DNA of 64,000 nt from Anaerolineaceae bacterium (GTDB lineage: Bacteria > Chloroflexota > Anaerolineae > Aggregatilineales > Phototrophicaceae): positions 124,001-188,000 of the forward strand of contig WGMX01000027.1 in assembly GCA_016124855.1 (NCBI GenBank), read 5' to 3'. Of the stretch, positions 8,512-17,660 are shown in pieces. The translations under genes were made by a program, and so were the position numbers. The first letter of the stretch is position 1; every line of letters begins with the position of its first letter. Below the pieces are notes generated by a model that was given only the letters and a program-made list of their open reading frames with translations, did no database searches and had not been told where the DNA came from.

Positions 8512-10371
8512 TTACGCCACATCGCCCACAGGCGCGTTCTCGAACTGGCTGTTGTACAGGTCGGCATAGAAACCGCCCTTCGCCAGCAGCTCAAGATGCG
8601 TACCCTGTTCCACAATATCACCGTCACGCATCACCAAAATCATGTCAGCGTTGCGGATGGTGGACAACCGGTGAGCGATGATAAAGCTGGTGCGGTTCTG
8701 CATCAGATTATCCATCGCCTTCTGGATCAACACCTCGGTACGGGTGTCAACCGAGCTGGTGGCCTCGTCCAAAATCAAAATCTTGGGATTAGCCAGAATC
8801 GCGCGGGCAATCGTCAACAGCTGCTTCTGCCCTTGTGACACATTACCGGCTTCTTCATCCAGAACCATGTTGTAACCATCCGGCAGGGTACGCACGAAGT
8901 GGTCAACATGCGCTGCCTTCGCCGCTTCCACAACCTCATCGTCGGTGGCATCCAAACGACCGTAGCGGATATTTTCCATAATGCTGTCGTTGTAAAGCCA
9001 TGCATCTTGCAGCACCATCCCGAACAACGAGCGCAAATCCTTGCGGGTGTAGTCACGGATGTCATGGCCTTCAACCTTGATCGCGCCGCTGTTCACATCG
9101 TAGAAGCGCATCAGCAGCTTAACAATCGTGGTTTTACCTGCACCCGTCGGCCCGACGATAGCGATCTTCTGACCGGGATTCACCTTCGCCGAGAAGTCGT
9201 TGATGATGATCTTATCCGGGTTATAACCGAAGTGGACATGATCGAATTCGACAGTGCCGCCAACATACTCTGGCTTGACGGGGTGTTCAGTTTCTTGAAT
9301 TTCCTGCGGCTCATCCATGAACTCGAAAACGCGCTCGGCTGCCGCTGCCGTCTGTTGCAGAATGTTCGACACGTTAGCGATCTGGGCAATCGGCTGTGTG
9401 AACAAACGCACATATTGAATGAACGCCTGAATATCACCAATCGTGATGCTGCCACGAATAGCCAGATACCCACCAAGGATCGTCACCGCGACATAATTCA
9501 AGTTACCCACAAAACCGAGAATTGGCATCAACAAACCGGAAAGGAACTGTGATTTCCAAGCCGAGTTGTACAGGGTGTTGTTGTAAATGTCGAAACGCGC
9601 AACGCTTTGTGCTTCACCGTTGAATGCCTTGACAACATTGTGACCGCTGTACATTTCCTCAACATGACCGTTCACATGTCCCAGATAATCCTGTTGTTCC
9701 TTGAAGAACTTCTGCGACTTGCTGATGACCAGCGCGATAATCCCGAATGACAGCGGAATCATCACCAGCGCCACCAATGTCATCACCCAGCTAATCGTCA
9801 GCATCATCACGAACACGCCGATGAGCGTGGTCACTGAAGTGACGATTTGCGAAAGGCTCTGGTTCAACGTTTGGCTAACGGTGTCTACATCGTTGGTGAT
9901 TCGTGACAGCACTTCACCATGACTCGTACCGTCGAAATACTTCAGCGGCATCTTGTTGATCTTTTCGGCGATGTCTCGGCGGAAGCGGTAGGTCACCGCC
10001 ATCGAGATGCCCGACATAATCCAGCCTTGAACGTAGCTGAAAATCGCCGAGACGACGTACAGCCCGACCAACAAAGCGATGATGTTGCCGATGTACTCAA
10101 AATCAATCGTACCCGTACCTGCGATCTGTGCCACCACGCCTTCAAACAATTTAGTGGTGGCTTGACCCAAAATCTTCGGCCCGACGATCATGAATACCGT
10201 CGAAGCAATTGCAAAGATCAGCACAATCACCAGTTGCACACGGTAAGCCCGCAAATATTGCAGCAGCCGTCGTGTCGTACCGTTGAAATCGCGTGCGGTT
10301 TCGCCTTTCGCTTGTATACCCATGCCGGGTCGTCCGCCGCCACCCGGTCGTGAGTTGTTTAATGCCATCAT
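8512..10371 (-). CDS. ABC exporter half-transporter, canonical ATPase site
   Basis: 619 residues: a Gly/Pro-rich N-terminus, six transmembrane helices (about 40-340), then a nucleotide-binding domain (about 375-600) with Walker A GPTGAGKTT, a signature variant VSQGQKQL, and Walker B ending ILDEATSSVD with the catalytic Glu present. It belongs to the multidrug/lipid exporter class (ABCB-like). Its start overlaps the stop of the upstream half-transporter by 4 bp (ATGA), showing translational coupling. With the partner carrying a degenerate site, the pair fits a heterodimeric exporter such as LmrCD, BmrCD or TM287/288. The cargo is unknown, although the MarR regulators suggest a drug-like compound. 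Confidence 0.9.
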   Translation of the reverse strand: MMALNNSRPGGGGRPGMGIQAKGETARDFNGTTRRLLQYLRAYRVQLVIVLIFAIASTVFMIVGPKILGQATTKLFEGVVAQIAGTGTIDFEYIGNIIALLVGLYVVSAIFSYVQGWIMSGISMAVTYRFRRDIAEKINKMPLKYFDGTSHGEVLSRITNDVDTVSQTLNQSLSQIVTSVTTLIGVFVMMLTISWVMTLVALVMIPLSFGIIALVISKSQKFFKEQQDYLGHVNGHVEEMYSGHNVVKAFNGEAQSVARFDIYNNTLYNSAWKSQFLSGLLMPILGFVGNLNYVAVTILGGYLAIRGSITIGDIQAFIQYVRLFTQPIAQIANVSNILQQTAAAAERVFEFMDEPQEIQETEHPVKPEYVGGTVEFDHVHFGYNPDKIIINDFSAKVNPGQKIAIVGPTGAGKTTIVKLLMRFYDVNSGAIKVEGHDIRDYTRKDLRSLFGMVLQDAWLYNDSIMENIRYGRLDATDDEVVEAAKAAHVDHFVRTLPDGYNMVLDEEAGNVSQGQKQLLTIARAILANPKILILDEATSSVDTRTEVLIQKAMDNLMQNRTSFIIAHRLSTIRNADMILVMRDGDIVEQGTHLELLAKGGFYADLYNSQFENAPVGDVA

Positions 10372-12614
10372 GATGCGAGTTCCTCCAAGCTGAGCTGCGA
10401 TAGAGCGATTTCGCGGTATGTTTCGCAGTCTTCCATTAATTCGTTATGTTTACCCATGCCAACAATGCGACCTTCATCCAGTACGATGATCTGGTCGGCA
10501 TTCTTGATGGTCGAAATGCGCTGCGCCACAATCAACATGGTGCTGTCGCCTGTGTTTTCCTTCAGAGCCTTACGAAGGACTACATCCGTCTTAAAGTCCA
10601 GCGCCGAGAAGCTGTCGTCGAAGATGTAAATCGGCGCGTGCTTGACCAACGCCCGTGCAATCGACAACCGCTGCCGCTGACCGCCCGATACGTTGGTACC
10701 ACCTTGAGAAACAGGAGTCATCAACTTTTCCGGTTTCTCGTTGATGAAGTTGGTGGCCTGCGCGATATTGGTCGCCAACATCAGTTCATCTTCGCTGGCA
10801 TTCTCATCGGCGTAGCGCAGATTGCTGTCAATCGTTCCTGAGAACAAGTTACCCTTCTGTGGGATATAACCGATCTTTTCGCGCAGATCATGCTGCGAAA
10901 TGTCGCGAATATCCACGCCGTCAATCAAGATTTCGCCGCTGGTCACATCATAGAAGCGCGGGATCAAGTTGATCAGTGTGGACTTGCCCGAACCGGTTGA
11001 ACCAATGAACGCCGTTGTTTGCCCCGGCAGTGCCGTGAAGTTCAAATGTTTAAGCACGTCTTCTTCTGCACCGGGATACCGGAAGGCCACATTGCGGAAT
11101 TCCACTGTACCCTTGAACGGCGCGGGGAAACGCTTCGGTTCTTTCGGATCTTGAATCGCCGGTTCGATTTCCAACACATCCGCGATACGATCAGCCGAAA
11201 CGGATGCGCGTGGCAGAATGATGAAGATGAATGAGATAAACAAGAAGGCCATCACCACTTGGATACCGTACTGCATGAAAGCGATCATGTTACCGATCTG
11301 CATGTTGCCTTCAGCCACTTGATGCGCGCCAACCCAGATGATTAAGACCGTCGTGCCGTTCATAATCAACATCATGAAGGGCATCATCAGCGCCATCACC
11401 CGGTTGACGAACAGGTTGGTGCTGGTCAGATCAGTATTGGCTTTGTCGAAGCGCTTTTCCTCAAAGCTTTGCGTATTAAACGCGCGGATGACCATCATGC
11501 CCGACAGATTTTCGCGGGTGACGAGGTTCAAACGGTCAACCAACTTCTGGATAATCTTGAACTTCGGCAGCGCAATCGAGAAAGTCGCGATAATGAAACT
11601 GAGCAGCGCGACAACCGCCAGCGCAATCGTCCACCACATCGAAGCGTCTGTACTAACCGCCTTGATCACACCGCCGACTGCCAGAATCGGCGCGTAAATC
11701 ACCATGCGAATCATAATCACGATCAGCATTTGAAGCTGCGTAATATCGTTGGTCGAGCGCGTAATCAGTGAAGAAACCGAGAACTTATCAAACTCGCTGT
11801 TCGAGAAGCTCGTCACCTTGTTAAACACGTCACGCCGCAAATTACGCGCCATACCTGCCGCCGCCCGCGCCGACAGGAAACCAACCGCAATCGTACAGCA
11901 TCCCGACAGCAGCGAGATCAAGAGCATGACCGCGCCGGTGCGGATGACGTAGTCGTTTTGGAGCGTTTCACTATTTACACCAAGTGCCGTGTATTCGGTC
12001 TTTATTGCCGCAATCGCTGCCTGTTCGATCATGCTTTCGTCCATCGCCTCAAAGCGTTTGCTGGCGTTTTGGAGCAAGTTTTGACGTATAGGCGCGGGCA
12101 TAATCGACAGCATCTGGAATGGATCAGTGCCAGCCGGCAGTTTGCTTAAATCAAAACCGTTTTGACCGCTGCTCATCGCCGCCGCTTTTGACGGATCAGC
12201 AATCGCTTGCTCAATGGCTGAAACCGCCAATAACGACTTGCTGATAATCGGTTTCAACGTGTCCGTCGCGGTCTGTGACAGGTTATTCAGGATGTAAATC
12301 GGCTCTTTCGCCAATGTGGGATATTGAGCAACATACTTGTCGTAGTCTGCCGAACCGGTCTTAACCAGCGTATAGCTGTCGAGTGTGGTCTTTTTGTCCG
12401 CGTCCGACATAAACAGGATGGCTTTGTTCATCTCGCTCTGGCGGATGGCCTGTGGGATCGGACTTTCGATACCATTTTGTTGGATACCGTTGTTAACGAT
12501 TCGCGAGAGATAATCCGGCAGCGAAAGGTCAGCCATCGCCTGCGTAAACAGCAAAACGACGGACAGCAAAATCAAGACTGTGAATGGTTTAAGATAGCGA
12601 GCCAATCGGGTCAT
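10368..12614 (-). CDS. ABC exporter half-transporter with degenerate ATPase site and large external insert
   Basis: 748 residues. After the first membrane helix (about 10-30) comes a soluble insert of about 190 residues before helix two, longer than the usual loop and predicted outside the membrane. The other helices follow to about 470. The nucleotide-binding domain has Walker A GSTGSGKST and signature VSGGQRQRL, but Walker B ends IYIFDDSFSALD, with Asp where the catalytic Glu should be. That is the known mark of the degenerate site in heterodimeric exporters. It overlaps marR upstream and the second half-transporter downstream by 4 bp each. The insert's role is unknown; it may gate or bind substrate. 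Confidence 0.9.
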   Translation of the reverse strand: MTRLARYLKPFTVLILLSVVLLFTQAMADLSLPDYLSRIVNNGIQQNGIESPIPQAIRQSEMNKAILFMSDADKKTTLDSYTLVKTGSADYDKYVAQYPTLAKEPIYILNNLSQTATDTLKPIISKSLLAVSAIEQAIADPSKAAAMSSGQNGFDLSKLPAGTDPFQMLSIMPAPIRQNLLQNASKRFEAMDESMIEQAAIAAIKTEYTALGVNSETLQNDYVIRTGAVMLLISLLSGCCTIAVGFLSARAAAGMARNLRRDVFNKVTSFSNSEFDKFSVSSLITRSTNDITQLQMLIVIMIRMVIYAPILAVGGVIKAVSTDASMWWTIALAVVALLSFIIATFSIALPKFKIIQKLVDRLNLVTRENLSGMMVIRAFNTQSFEEKRFDKANTDLTSTNLFVNRVMALMMPFMMLIMNGTTVLIIWVGAHQVAEGNMQIGNMIAFMQYGIQVVMAFLFISFIFIILPRASVSADRIADVLEIEPAIQDPKEPKRFPAPFKGTVEFRNVAFRYPGAEEDVLKHLNFTALPGQTTAFIGSTGSGKSTLINLIPRFYDVTSGEILIDGVDIRDISQHDLREKIGYIPQKGNLFSGTIDSNLRYADENASEDELMLATNIAQATNFINEKPEKLMTPVSQGGTNVSGGQRQRLSIARALVKHAPIYIFDDSFSALDFKTDVVLRKALKENTGDSTMLIVAQRISTIKNADQIIVLDEGRIVGMGKHNELMEDCETYREIALSQLSLEELAS

Positions 12615-13120
12615 AGTGGTGTGTTTTCCTCTTCGGGAATGCCTTGTCTTTCATCTAAGGGTTCTGTGTCATTGGCTGCCGTTGGGTCAGTCAAAATTTG
12701 GAATAGGGCAGGCAGAAAAATCTGTCCCGCAGCGATTTCTTCAGGAGATAACTTCTCCATGAAGCCGGTCAAAAACTGAATGATCTGGTTACGGGTTGCT
12801 TCGGCTTTTTCTTGTCCCTCCGGCGTAATTTGCAGTAAAAATTGCCGTCTATCGTTGGGGTTCGGTTCCCGGACAATCCAGCCCTTTTCAACCATCCCCT
12901 GCACCAGCACACTGGCGGATTGCAGGCTGACCCGTCTTTTTTTGGCGATGTCACTGGCGGTTAACGAATGTTCTTTGATCTGGTGAAGCACGCTGACCTG
13001 CATCAGTGTCGTTTCTTCTTCACCCGTGTCACGTAGGAACGAACTGATGTGCCGTCCTAAATTCGGGAACAGCCTCATCAGTTGTTCTGCAAGCGTATGT
13101 ACAGAGTCGCTTTTATCCAT
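12611..13120 (-). CDS. MarR-family regulator heading the ABC exporter operon
   Basis: About 169 residues with a winged helix: LHQIKEHSLTASDIAKKRRV, QSASVLVQGMVEKGWI, wing REPNPNDRRQFLLQIT. The ATG at 13120 is preferred; the frame is open to a TTG at 13165, but that stretch is a run of TTGATAATCA repeats that read better as operator DNA. The stop overlaps the start of the first ABC gene by 4 bp, so regulator and exporter are made from one message. The likely logic is self-repression relieved by an exporter substrate (inference from MarR family behaviour). Confidence 0.88.
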   Translation of the reverse strand: MDKSDSVHTLAEQLMRLFPNLGRHISSFLRDTGEEETTLMQVSVLHQIKEHSLTASDIAKKRRVSLQSASVLVQGMVEKGWIVREPNPNDRRQFLLQITPEGQEKAEATRNQIIQFLTGFMEKLSPEEIAAGQIFLPALFQILTDPTAANDTEPLDERQGIPEEENTPL

Positions 13121-13138
13121 CCAATTTATCAACCTCTG

Positions 13139-13175
13139 TTGATTATCAATTAAGCTGATTATCAATATAGTTGAC
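13139..13175 (-). promoter_or_regulatory. MarR-type operators of the exporter operon
   Basis: TTGATTATCAA (13139-13149) is a perfect 11-bp palindrome with an odd centre, and CTGATTATCAA (13155-13165) repeats it with one change. Their centres are 16 bp apart. A related half site, TTGACTAT, follows at about 13171. They lie directly before the marR start, where an autorepressor would act. Confidence 0.6.
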
Positions 13176-13289
13176 TATTTTGTGGCGGTCAATAGGGCGT
13201 GGTCTTAATCGTATTAGAATTCACATAACTTTTACTTTTGTTTGGGAACTTACTTGCTAAATGAGAAGTATCCATGCCCGAACTGCCTT

Positions 13290-13480
13290 GTAGGGGCGCG
13301 GATTTACCCCGCTTGCGCTTGTCTCGCACAGCGGAAGCATCGTGACTTATCAGGTTTAACTTTTAGTGTGCATGATTTAATGAAGGGGTAGAACAGTGTG
13401 AAACATCCACAGAGGTTTCGCCAGTATGATTCCCTCCCTCGCTTGCGGGGGAGGATTAAGGAGGGGGTTCCTTCTCCGCC
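13290..13480. repeat. intergenic repeats in a gene-free stretch
   Basis: The 403-bp gap 13166-13568 has no convincing gene. It holds a degenerate GTAGGGGCG palindrome at 13290-13312 and a C/G-rich element at 13431-13480 (CCCTCCCTCGCTTGCGGGGG followed by a GGAGGGGG run). The second type recurs near 16534, 24072, 25421 and 26590. Confidence 0.55.
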
Positions 13481-13568
13481 ATGCGAAACCCTATACAAAC
13501 ACTCTGCGATCTCTGCGTCCCCTCCGCGCCTCTGCGGTAAAAATAGATTTTCATCTTCGGGTGTGATG

Positions 13569-14210
13569 TTATTTCAAAGAGACTCCGCGGTTAAGATGTA
13601 TCGCATCACTCTTTCCGACCTTCAACTTCTCGACCCCATTTTTAGACGTTTTCTGCGCCGTTTCATCTGGATCAAGCAGCACCCAATTGTGCGAGACATA
13701 CGGTTCGCTGCATAGATTACGGTTAAAACAGCACGGTCGCCTCATGCCTTTGTTGAGCTTGTCCAGCGCCACATCAATATGCTTTTGCCGCGTTTCCGCT
13801 GTTTTGACAGCCCGTATCCAGCGAATCCAATCCCAACGCGCCAGCGGCGTAATATCCTCCCATAAAGCCTCAGCCTTTGGGGAAGTCGTCAGTGCTTCTT
13901 TGAAATCCTCGGGCACTTCCGGTTCGATCCACTCTTTGCTCGGTTCAAGTGTAACTTGTACCGTGTCGCCTGCTTTTGCCGAAGCCTTATCCAGCAGCTT
14001 TTTGTCCGGTCTGAACCAGTGGCTTGATTTTTTATCCGGCGAATACCGCCCATCCGGTTCGAGCAGCGTCATAAAAGGAGCGCCATTCATCGTTCCTGAA
14101 ACCATCGTCATACCTCTGGACGGAAGCTCTGCCGAGGCACTTTCAGGCAGTCTAAGAATCGTCCAATCGTTGATTTTAAACAGCTTCGTTTCAAATTGGA
14201 TTTGAGACAT
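13569..14210 (-). CDS. YdeI/OmpD-associated family protein with DUF1905-like N-terminus
   Basis: 213 residues. The N-terminal half (about 1-95) matches the DUF1905 fold: ETKLFKINDW, MTMVSGTMNGAPF, GDTVQVTLEP. The C-terminal half carries the YdeI-type core: PEDFKEALTTSPKAEALWED, then WDWIRWIRAVKTAETRQKHI. Such fusions are common, and the YdeI part is annotated in databases as bacteriocin protection or OmpD-associated, with no firm biochemical role. It ends with a positively charged tail. It stands alone, with repeat-filled DNA on both sides. Confidence 0.8.
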   Translation of the reverse strand: MSQIQFETKLFKINDWTILRLPESASAELPSRGMTMVSGTMNGAPFMTLLEPDGRYSPDKKSSHWFRPDKKLLDKASAKAGDTVQVTLEPSKEWIEPEVPEDFKEALTTSPKAEALWEDITPLARWDWIRWIRAVKTAETRQKHIDVALDKLNKGMRRPCCFNRNLCSEPYVSHNWVLLDPDETAQKTSKNGVEKLKVGKSDAIHLNRGVSLK

Positions 14211-14339
14211 ATTTCCTCACGTCCATGTAATCACTACACCATTTGGATGTAACTTACGGAATATCCTAATTATACCAAACGTTCGAATTCGCTCGTGGAT
14301 ACCCTCACGTCATTCACCGTCTAAATACCACGTTCCTTA

Positions 14340-14830
14340 CGTCTTATCTTGGTATCTAACTCAGTACTCGGCGTCATTATCTTGGCTTCTCTTGCAGCTT
14401 GCTTCTTGTAACTTGTTACTACCAAAGTTTATTTTCGGTTAACCCGACAAACTGTTCGCTAACCATCCGGCAACCTTCGCCACGTCCCCACTCCCTCAAA
14501 ACGGTTAACGCCAACCTCGCGAAACTGTTACAAAATGTTCTTCCAAATGGTAACCCGTTTCCACTCCAAATCGATTACACTGTGTTGTAGGGGCGGGATT
14601 CATCCCGACCGCGCATATTAACAATGGCTAATCGTTATAAATGAGACAAAAACCACCGATTCTCAACTGCAACAACAGCATTAGCAGCAACATTTGCCGT
14701 GCTGCCAATGTCAATGCCGCCGCCACTGCCGCCACAAAATGCGGTTATGTCGTCGCCGCCAAAGCCGACACAAACGGTTTTGTCTTGCAGCTTGTAACTT
14801 GTCTCTTGAAATTTAAAGCTGCTGACGTGT
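14340..14830 (+). repeat. composite dispersed repeat, copy A
   Basis: This region matches, in the same internal order, the reverse complement of 23850-24350. Block one (about 14424-14560) includes TTTATTTTCGGTTAACCCGA and TGTTACAAAATGTTCTTCCA. Block two (about 14658-14790) includes GATTCTCAACTGCAAC and a GCCGCCGCCACTGCCGCC tract. A palindrome is inserted between them at 14587. Read on the minus strand, block two encodes a protein-like Gly-rich string containing GGDDIT and CGGSGGGIDIGSTANV, with a stop just before it. No intact gene is present. The rest of the 885-bp gap (14211-14339, 14831-15095) shows nothing recognisable. Confidence 0.7.
14587..14610 (+). repeat. dispersed palindromic element
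   Basis: GTAGGGGCGGGATTCATCCC plus a short edge: stem CGGGAT/ATCCCG with the GTAG edge on the plus strand. It lies between the two blocks of composite repeat copy A and is absent from the matching place in copy B, where a different C/G-rich repeat is found. Confidence 0.6.
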
Positions 14831-15095
14831 ACCAGCTAAAAGCTAAACTTCACTGTGAAATTGAAGAATCTGAAGAATTTTGCGAAGATTCAGCGGATTG
14901 CTCTCCCACATTCGCGCCCAAAAACAGTTCTTACATTTGCTGCTTTTGCAGAATTCGCCGCATATTTCGCAGATTCGGTTGATAGCTGATAACTGCTCAA
15001 CACTTACCATCTATTAAACTGAAACCATCCATTTGTTTATCATCAATCGACTTATACTAAGCCTACAAAACAAGTCACTAATGATAGGCTGCTCC

Positions 15096-16466
15096 ATGAA
15101 AATTCCTATACCTCGTGTATATCTACTTGGGTTTCTATTCTTCCTCATACCAACCATTGCCACCGCCCAAACCCCGCAGCCCAGTGATACCACATCCACG
15201 GTACGCGCCTGTGAATACATTCCCGGCGTATCCGTTCCCGCCAAAATGCCCGCCGACCTCGCCAACCCACCGACGCTCACACCGGCTCCAACCGTTACAC
15301 CCTTTGCCCCAACCAAAGTGGATGCCAAAACAATGGCCTTGCAGCTCAAGGTTTATCGCGCACTCTGGAAAGCCGTTAACGATCATTACGTTTATCCCGA
15401 CTTTAACGGACATGACTGGAAAGCGATGGGCGCGGCCTATGAAGCGCTGGTCAAAAAAGGCTTGAGTCAGGACGATTTTTATTTAGCGATGGCGCGCATG
15501 ATTAATGAACTCAATGATGATCACTCACGCTTTGAAACTCCGGCGCAGCTCGCACAGGAAAATCAGGCTATTGCCAGCAAATATGATTATGTCGGTATGG
15601 GGGCGCTTTTACTTCCCATAGAAGGTTCGGATCATGCTGCCATCATGTCCATTTTTCCGGATAGTCCACTCATCAAAGCGGGCATCAAAGTTCACGATAC
15701 CATCCTTCAGGTCGATGGAAAATCACTTCGGGATGACGAGGGCAACAGCCGCACACAGGGAATCGTTGGTTCGAAAGTGTCCTTCACCTACCAACATCCC
15801 GGTGGCAAACAACAGGAGATAACCCTCACGCGCCAGCGTATTCAGAGCAGCCTCTTGATTGATTACTGCATCGTCCCTCATACCCGCATCGGTTACATCT
15901 TCCTGCCAACTTTGCTCGATTCGACCATCGGTACACAAGTTGAGGATGCTCTCAAGGTCATGACCAGAGACCAACCCCTGCAAGGCTTAGTTCTCGATAA
16001 CCGCGTCAACACCGGCGGATTAACAACCACCGCTCAAACCATCATGAATTTGTTCGCCAGCGGTTATCAGGGGGATTTTGTCAGCCGCACCCGTAAGCAG
16101 CCGCTCAATTTGCGCCCCAAGGATATAGGCGGTTCGCAAACTGTACCATTAGTGATTTTGGTCGATACCTATACAGCCTCTTATGGTGAGATCATGAGCG
16201 GCGTGCTGCGTCTTGCCGGACGTGCCACCATTATCGGTGGAACAACCTTAGGGAATGTTGAACGGTTGTCTGCTTATGATATGCCCGATGGTTCGCGTTT
16301 GTGGTTAGCCAGCCAGACATTTCAACCGCGCGGGGAGGCAAATGGCATTTGGGAAGAAACGGGGATTATTCCGGACATCAGTCTGCCCACACGCTGGGAA
16401 CGCTTTACCGAAGCCACCGATCCGGCGCTTGCCCGTGCGGTTGACTTCCTCACCGGCGCCAAATGA
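15096..16466 (+). CDS. secreted S41-family (C-terminal processing-type) peptidase
   Basis: 456 residues from the ATG at 15096, chosen because a clean signal peptide starts there (MKIPIPRVYLLGFLFFLIP, cleavage near ATA-QT). A Pro/Thr-rich linker precedes a PDZ domain (about residues 165-250) and the S41 fold. The nucleophile is Ser362 in YTASYGEIMSG. The general-base Lys of CtpA-type enzymes is absent: the expected position reads TTLGNVE, with Asn387. Related proteins with GN instead of GK exist, and some S41 enzymes use other base residues, so it need not be inactive. It acts outside the cytoplasm. It forms a single-gene unit convergent with the sigma/anti-sigma pair. Confidence 0.85.
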   Translation: MKIPIPRVYLLGFLFFLIPTIATAQTPQPSDTTSTVRACEYIPGVSVPAKMPADLANPPTLTPAPTVTPFAPTKVDAKTMALQLKVYRALWKAVNDHYVYPDFNGHDWKAMGAAYEALVKKGLSQDDFYLAMARMINELNDDHSRFETPAQLAQENQAIASKYDYVGMGALLLPIEGSDHAAIMSIFPDSPLIKAGIKVHDTILQVDGKSLRDDEGNSRTQGIVGSKVSFTYQHPGGKQQEITLTRQRIQSSLLIDYCIVPHTRIGYIFLPTLLDSTIGTQVEDALKVMTRDQPLQGLVLDNRVNTGGLTTTAQTIMNLFASGYQGDFVSRTRKQPLNLRPKDIGGSQTVPLVILVDTYTASYGEIMSGVLRLAGRATIIGGTTLGNVERLSAYDMPDGSRLWLASQTFQPRGEANGIWEETGIIPDISLPTRWERFTEATDPALARAVDFLTGAK

Positions 16467-16533
16467 CGTTTTAGAGCGTGTGATGTACTTCTAGCCGAAG
16501 AAAAGGGGATGGTAAACGCAAAAGTATTTTGAA

Positions 16534-16573
16534 GTCCCTCGCCCTGAGGGAGAGGGATTTAGGGTGAGGGCTG
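16534..16573. repeat. C/G-rich dispersed repeat
   Basis: GTCCCTCGCCCTGAGGGAGA followed by GGGATTTAGGGTGAGGG. It is the same general class as elements at 13431, 24072, 25421 and 26590: a short imperfect hairpin of CCCT and AGGG runs, in the gap between convergent genes. Confidence 0.55.
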
Positions 16574-16603
16574 CACATAGGCAATTAGGGTTCAGAACCC
16601 GCC

Positions 16604-16858
16604 CTAGTCCGGTTTCTGCTCATTCTTCCACTTGCGGAAGATGTCAACCAGTTCGTCAGGCGCTGGCTTATCGCCCTCACTTTCGGAGAGCTGGCTTGTA
16701 AGTTTGACCGTCATGTGCATCTGCTGAACATAGGCACTACAGTAGCCACACTCTGAAAGATGCTGCTCAAACTTGGCCCGCGCCTCCTTTGAGATGGTTT
16801 CATCCATATAGTCAGCAACCAGATCAACCAGTTCTTTACAGGAAATTAGATGCGTCAT
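16604..16858 (-). CDS. zinc-finger anti-sigma factor
   Basis: 84 residues carrying the HC2-type zinc motif (HLSECGYC, HX3CX2C, about residues 33-40) that defines zinc-binding anti-sigma domains. It starts 6 bp after the ECF sigma gene on the same strand, the usual arrangement for a sigma factor and its inhibitor. There is no transmembrane segment, so this would be a soluble cytoplasmic anti-sigma, which often reacts to redox or other internal signals (family knowledge; the signal here is unknown). Confidence 0.85.
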   Translation of the reverse strand: MTHLISCKELVDLVADYMDETISKEARAKFEQHLSECGYCSAYVQQMHMTVKLTSQLSESEGDKPAPDELVDIFRKWKNEQKPD

Positions 16859-16864
16859 CGTTTG

Positions 16865-17521
16865 TTACTCTTGTGCAAAATACGAATCGAGCGCCTGCCT
16901 CACCCGCTCACGCGCTCGGTGCAGTAACACCCGCTGGTTAGACTCGGAAAGTTGTAACATGTTACAAACCTCCTCAGCGCTAAAGCCATCTATATCCCGC
17001 AGCCGGATCACCTGCTGCTGGTTTGGTGAAAGGGATTCAATCGTTCTGAAGATAATGCCGCGCGTCTCTTGACTAAGCAAGCGTGTTTCGGGAATATTTT
17101 CCCATGCGTGCGGTATCCAACCGTCTGCCCAAACCCCTGCATCAGGATGATTTGCCGGATTAAAATGGGGCATACTATTATCGCTGTCGTCTGGTTCGTC
17201 GTTGAGTTCCAGCGGCACATAACGACTTTCACGGGTAGCGCGGGTCTTCGCACGGTTGGACAAAATCGTAAATACCCATGTTTTGAAGGATGAGCGTCCC
17301 TCGAAGCGATCTAAACCTTTAAGGACTGCGATCCATGTGTCCTGTACAACTTCTTCGGCAACCGCAAACTCATTCACATAAATGGCTGCAATCCGCACCA
17401 TTGATGTGTTGTAATGTTCAACCAATCGGGTAAAAATGGTTTCATCGCCTGCCCGCAGTCGTGCAATCAGTTCATAATCTGGCAGCGCGGTAATCGCCGC
17501 CGCATGTTTTTCCCCGTCCAT
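16865..17521 (-). CDS. ECF-type RNA polymerase sigma factor
   Basis: 218 residues. Region 2 lies at about 28-95 (FTRLVEHYNTSMVRIAAIYV, VVQDTWIAVLKGLDRFEGRS, FKTWVFTILSNRAKTRAT) and region 4 at about 155-210 (LSPNQQQVIRLRDIDGFSAE, EVCNMLQLSESNQRVLLHRA). The linker between them, about 60 residues and rich in Asp and Pro, is longer than usual. A GAGGGGGG precedes the ATG. It is followed by its probable anti-sigma gene. Members direct polymerase to stress-regulon promoters; targets are unknown here. Confidence 0.9.
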   Translation of the reverse strand: MDGEKHAAAITALPDYELIARLRAGDETIFTRLVEHYNTSMVRIAAIYVNEFAVAEEVVQDTWIAVLKGLDRFEGRSSFKTWVFTILSNRAKTRATRESRYVPLELNDEPDDSDNSMPHFNPANHPDAGVWADGWIPHAWENIPETRLLSQETRGIIFRTIESLSPNQQQVIRLRDIDGFSAEEVCNMLQLSESNQRVLLHRARERVRQALDSYFAQE

Positions 17522-17562
17522 CGTCCCCCCTCTATCAAGGTGGCTCGCATCTGGCGCGATGT

Positions 17563-17591
17563 ATAGTAGCGAGACGCTTGAGGGATGTCAA
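17563..17591 (-). promoter_or_regulatory. sigma-70-like promoter of the ECF sigma operon
   Basis: On the minus strand, TTGACA (17591-17586) is followed after exactly 17 bp by TACTAT (17568-17563). The start codon lies about 42 bp downstream. The match to housekeeping consensus suggests basal rather than purely self-driven transcription. Confidence 0.55.
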
Positions 17592-17660
17592 AGTGCAATA
17601 ACTTGTTAAACGGATAAAAAGGAGTATTGTACAGCTAACGAGTTATAAAGGAGCATCATT

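Noticed and set aside
8899..9552. 217-codon plus-strand frame opposite the ABC exporter gene
   Set aside because: It is the antisense shadow of a clearly recognised ABC transporter; no ribosome-binding site or family match.
13121..13165. 15-codon N-terminal extension of the MarR protein from a TTG start
   Set aside because: The stretch is made of TTGATAATCA repeats that are palindromic and spaced like operators; the ATG at 13120 begins normal MarR sequence.
14399..14590. 63-codon frame in composite repeat copy A, similar to a frame at 24142-24384 (minus)
   Set aside because: The similarity comes from the shared repeat DNA. The two frames differ in start, length and end, and neither has a ribosome-binding site; better explained as non-coding repeat.
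14641..14982. 113-codon frame with Ala/Cys-rich product
   Set aside because: It lies over the GCC-rich repeat block; the opposite strand gives the more protein-like reading, and copy B does not keep the frame.
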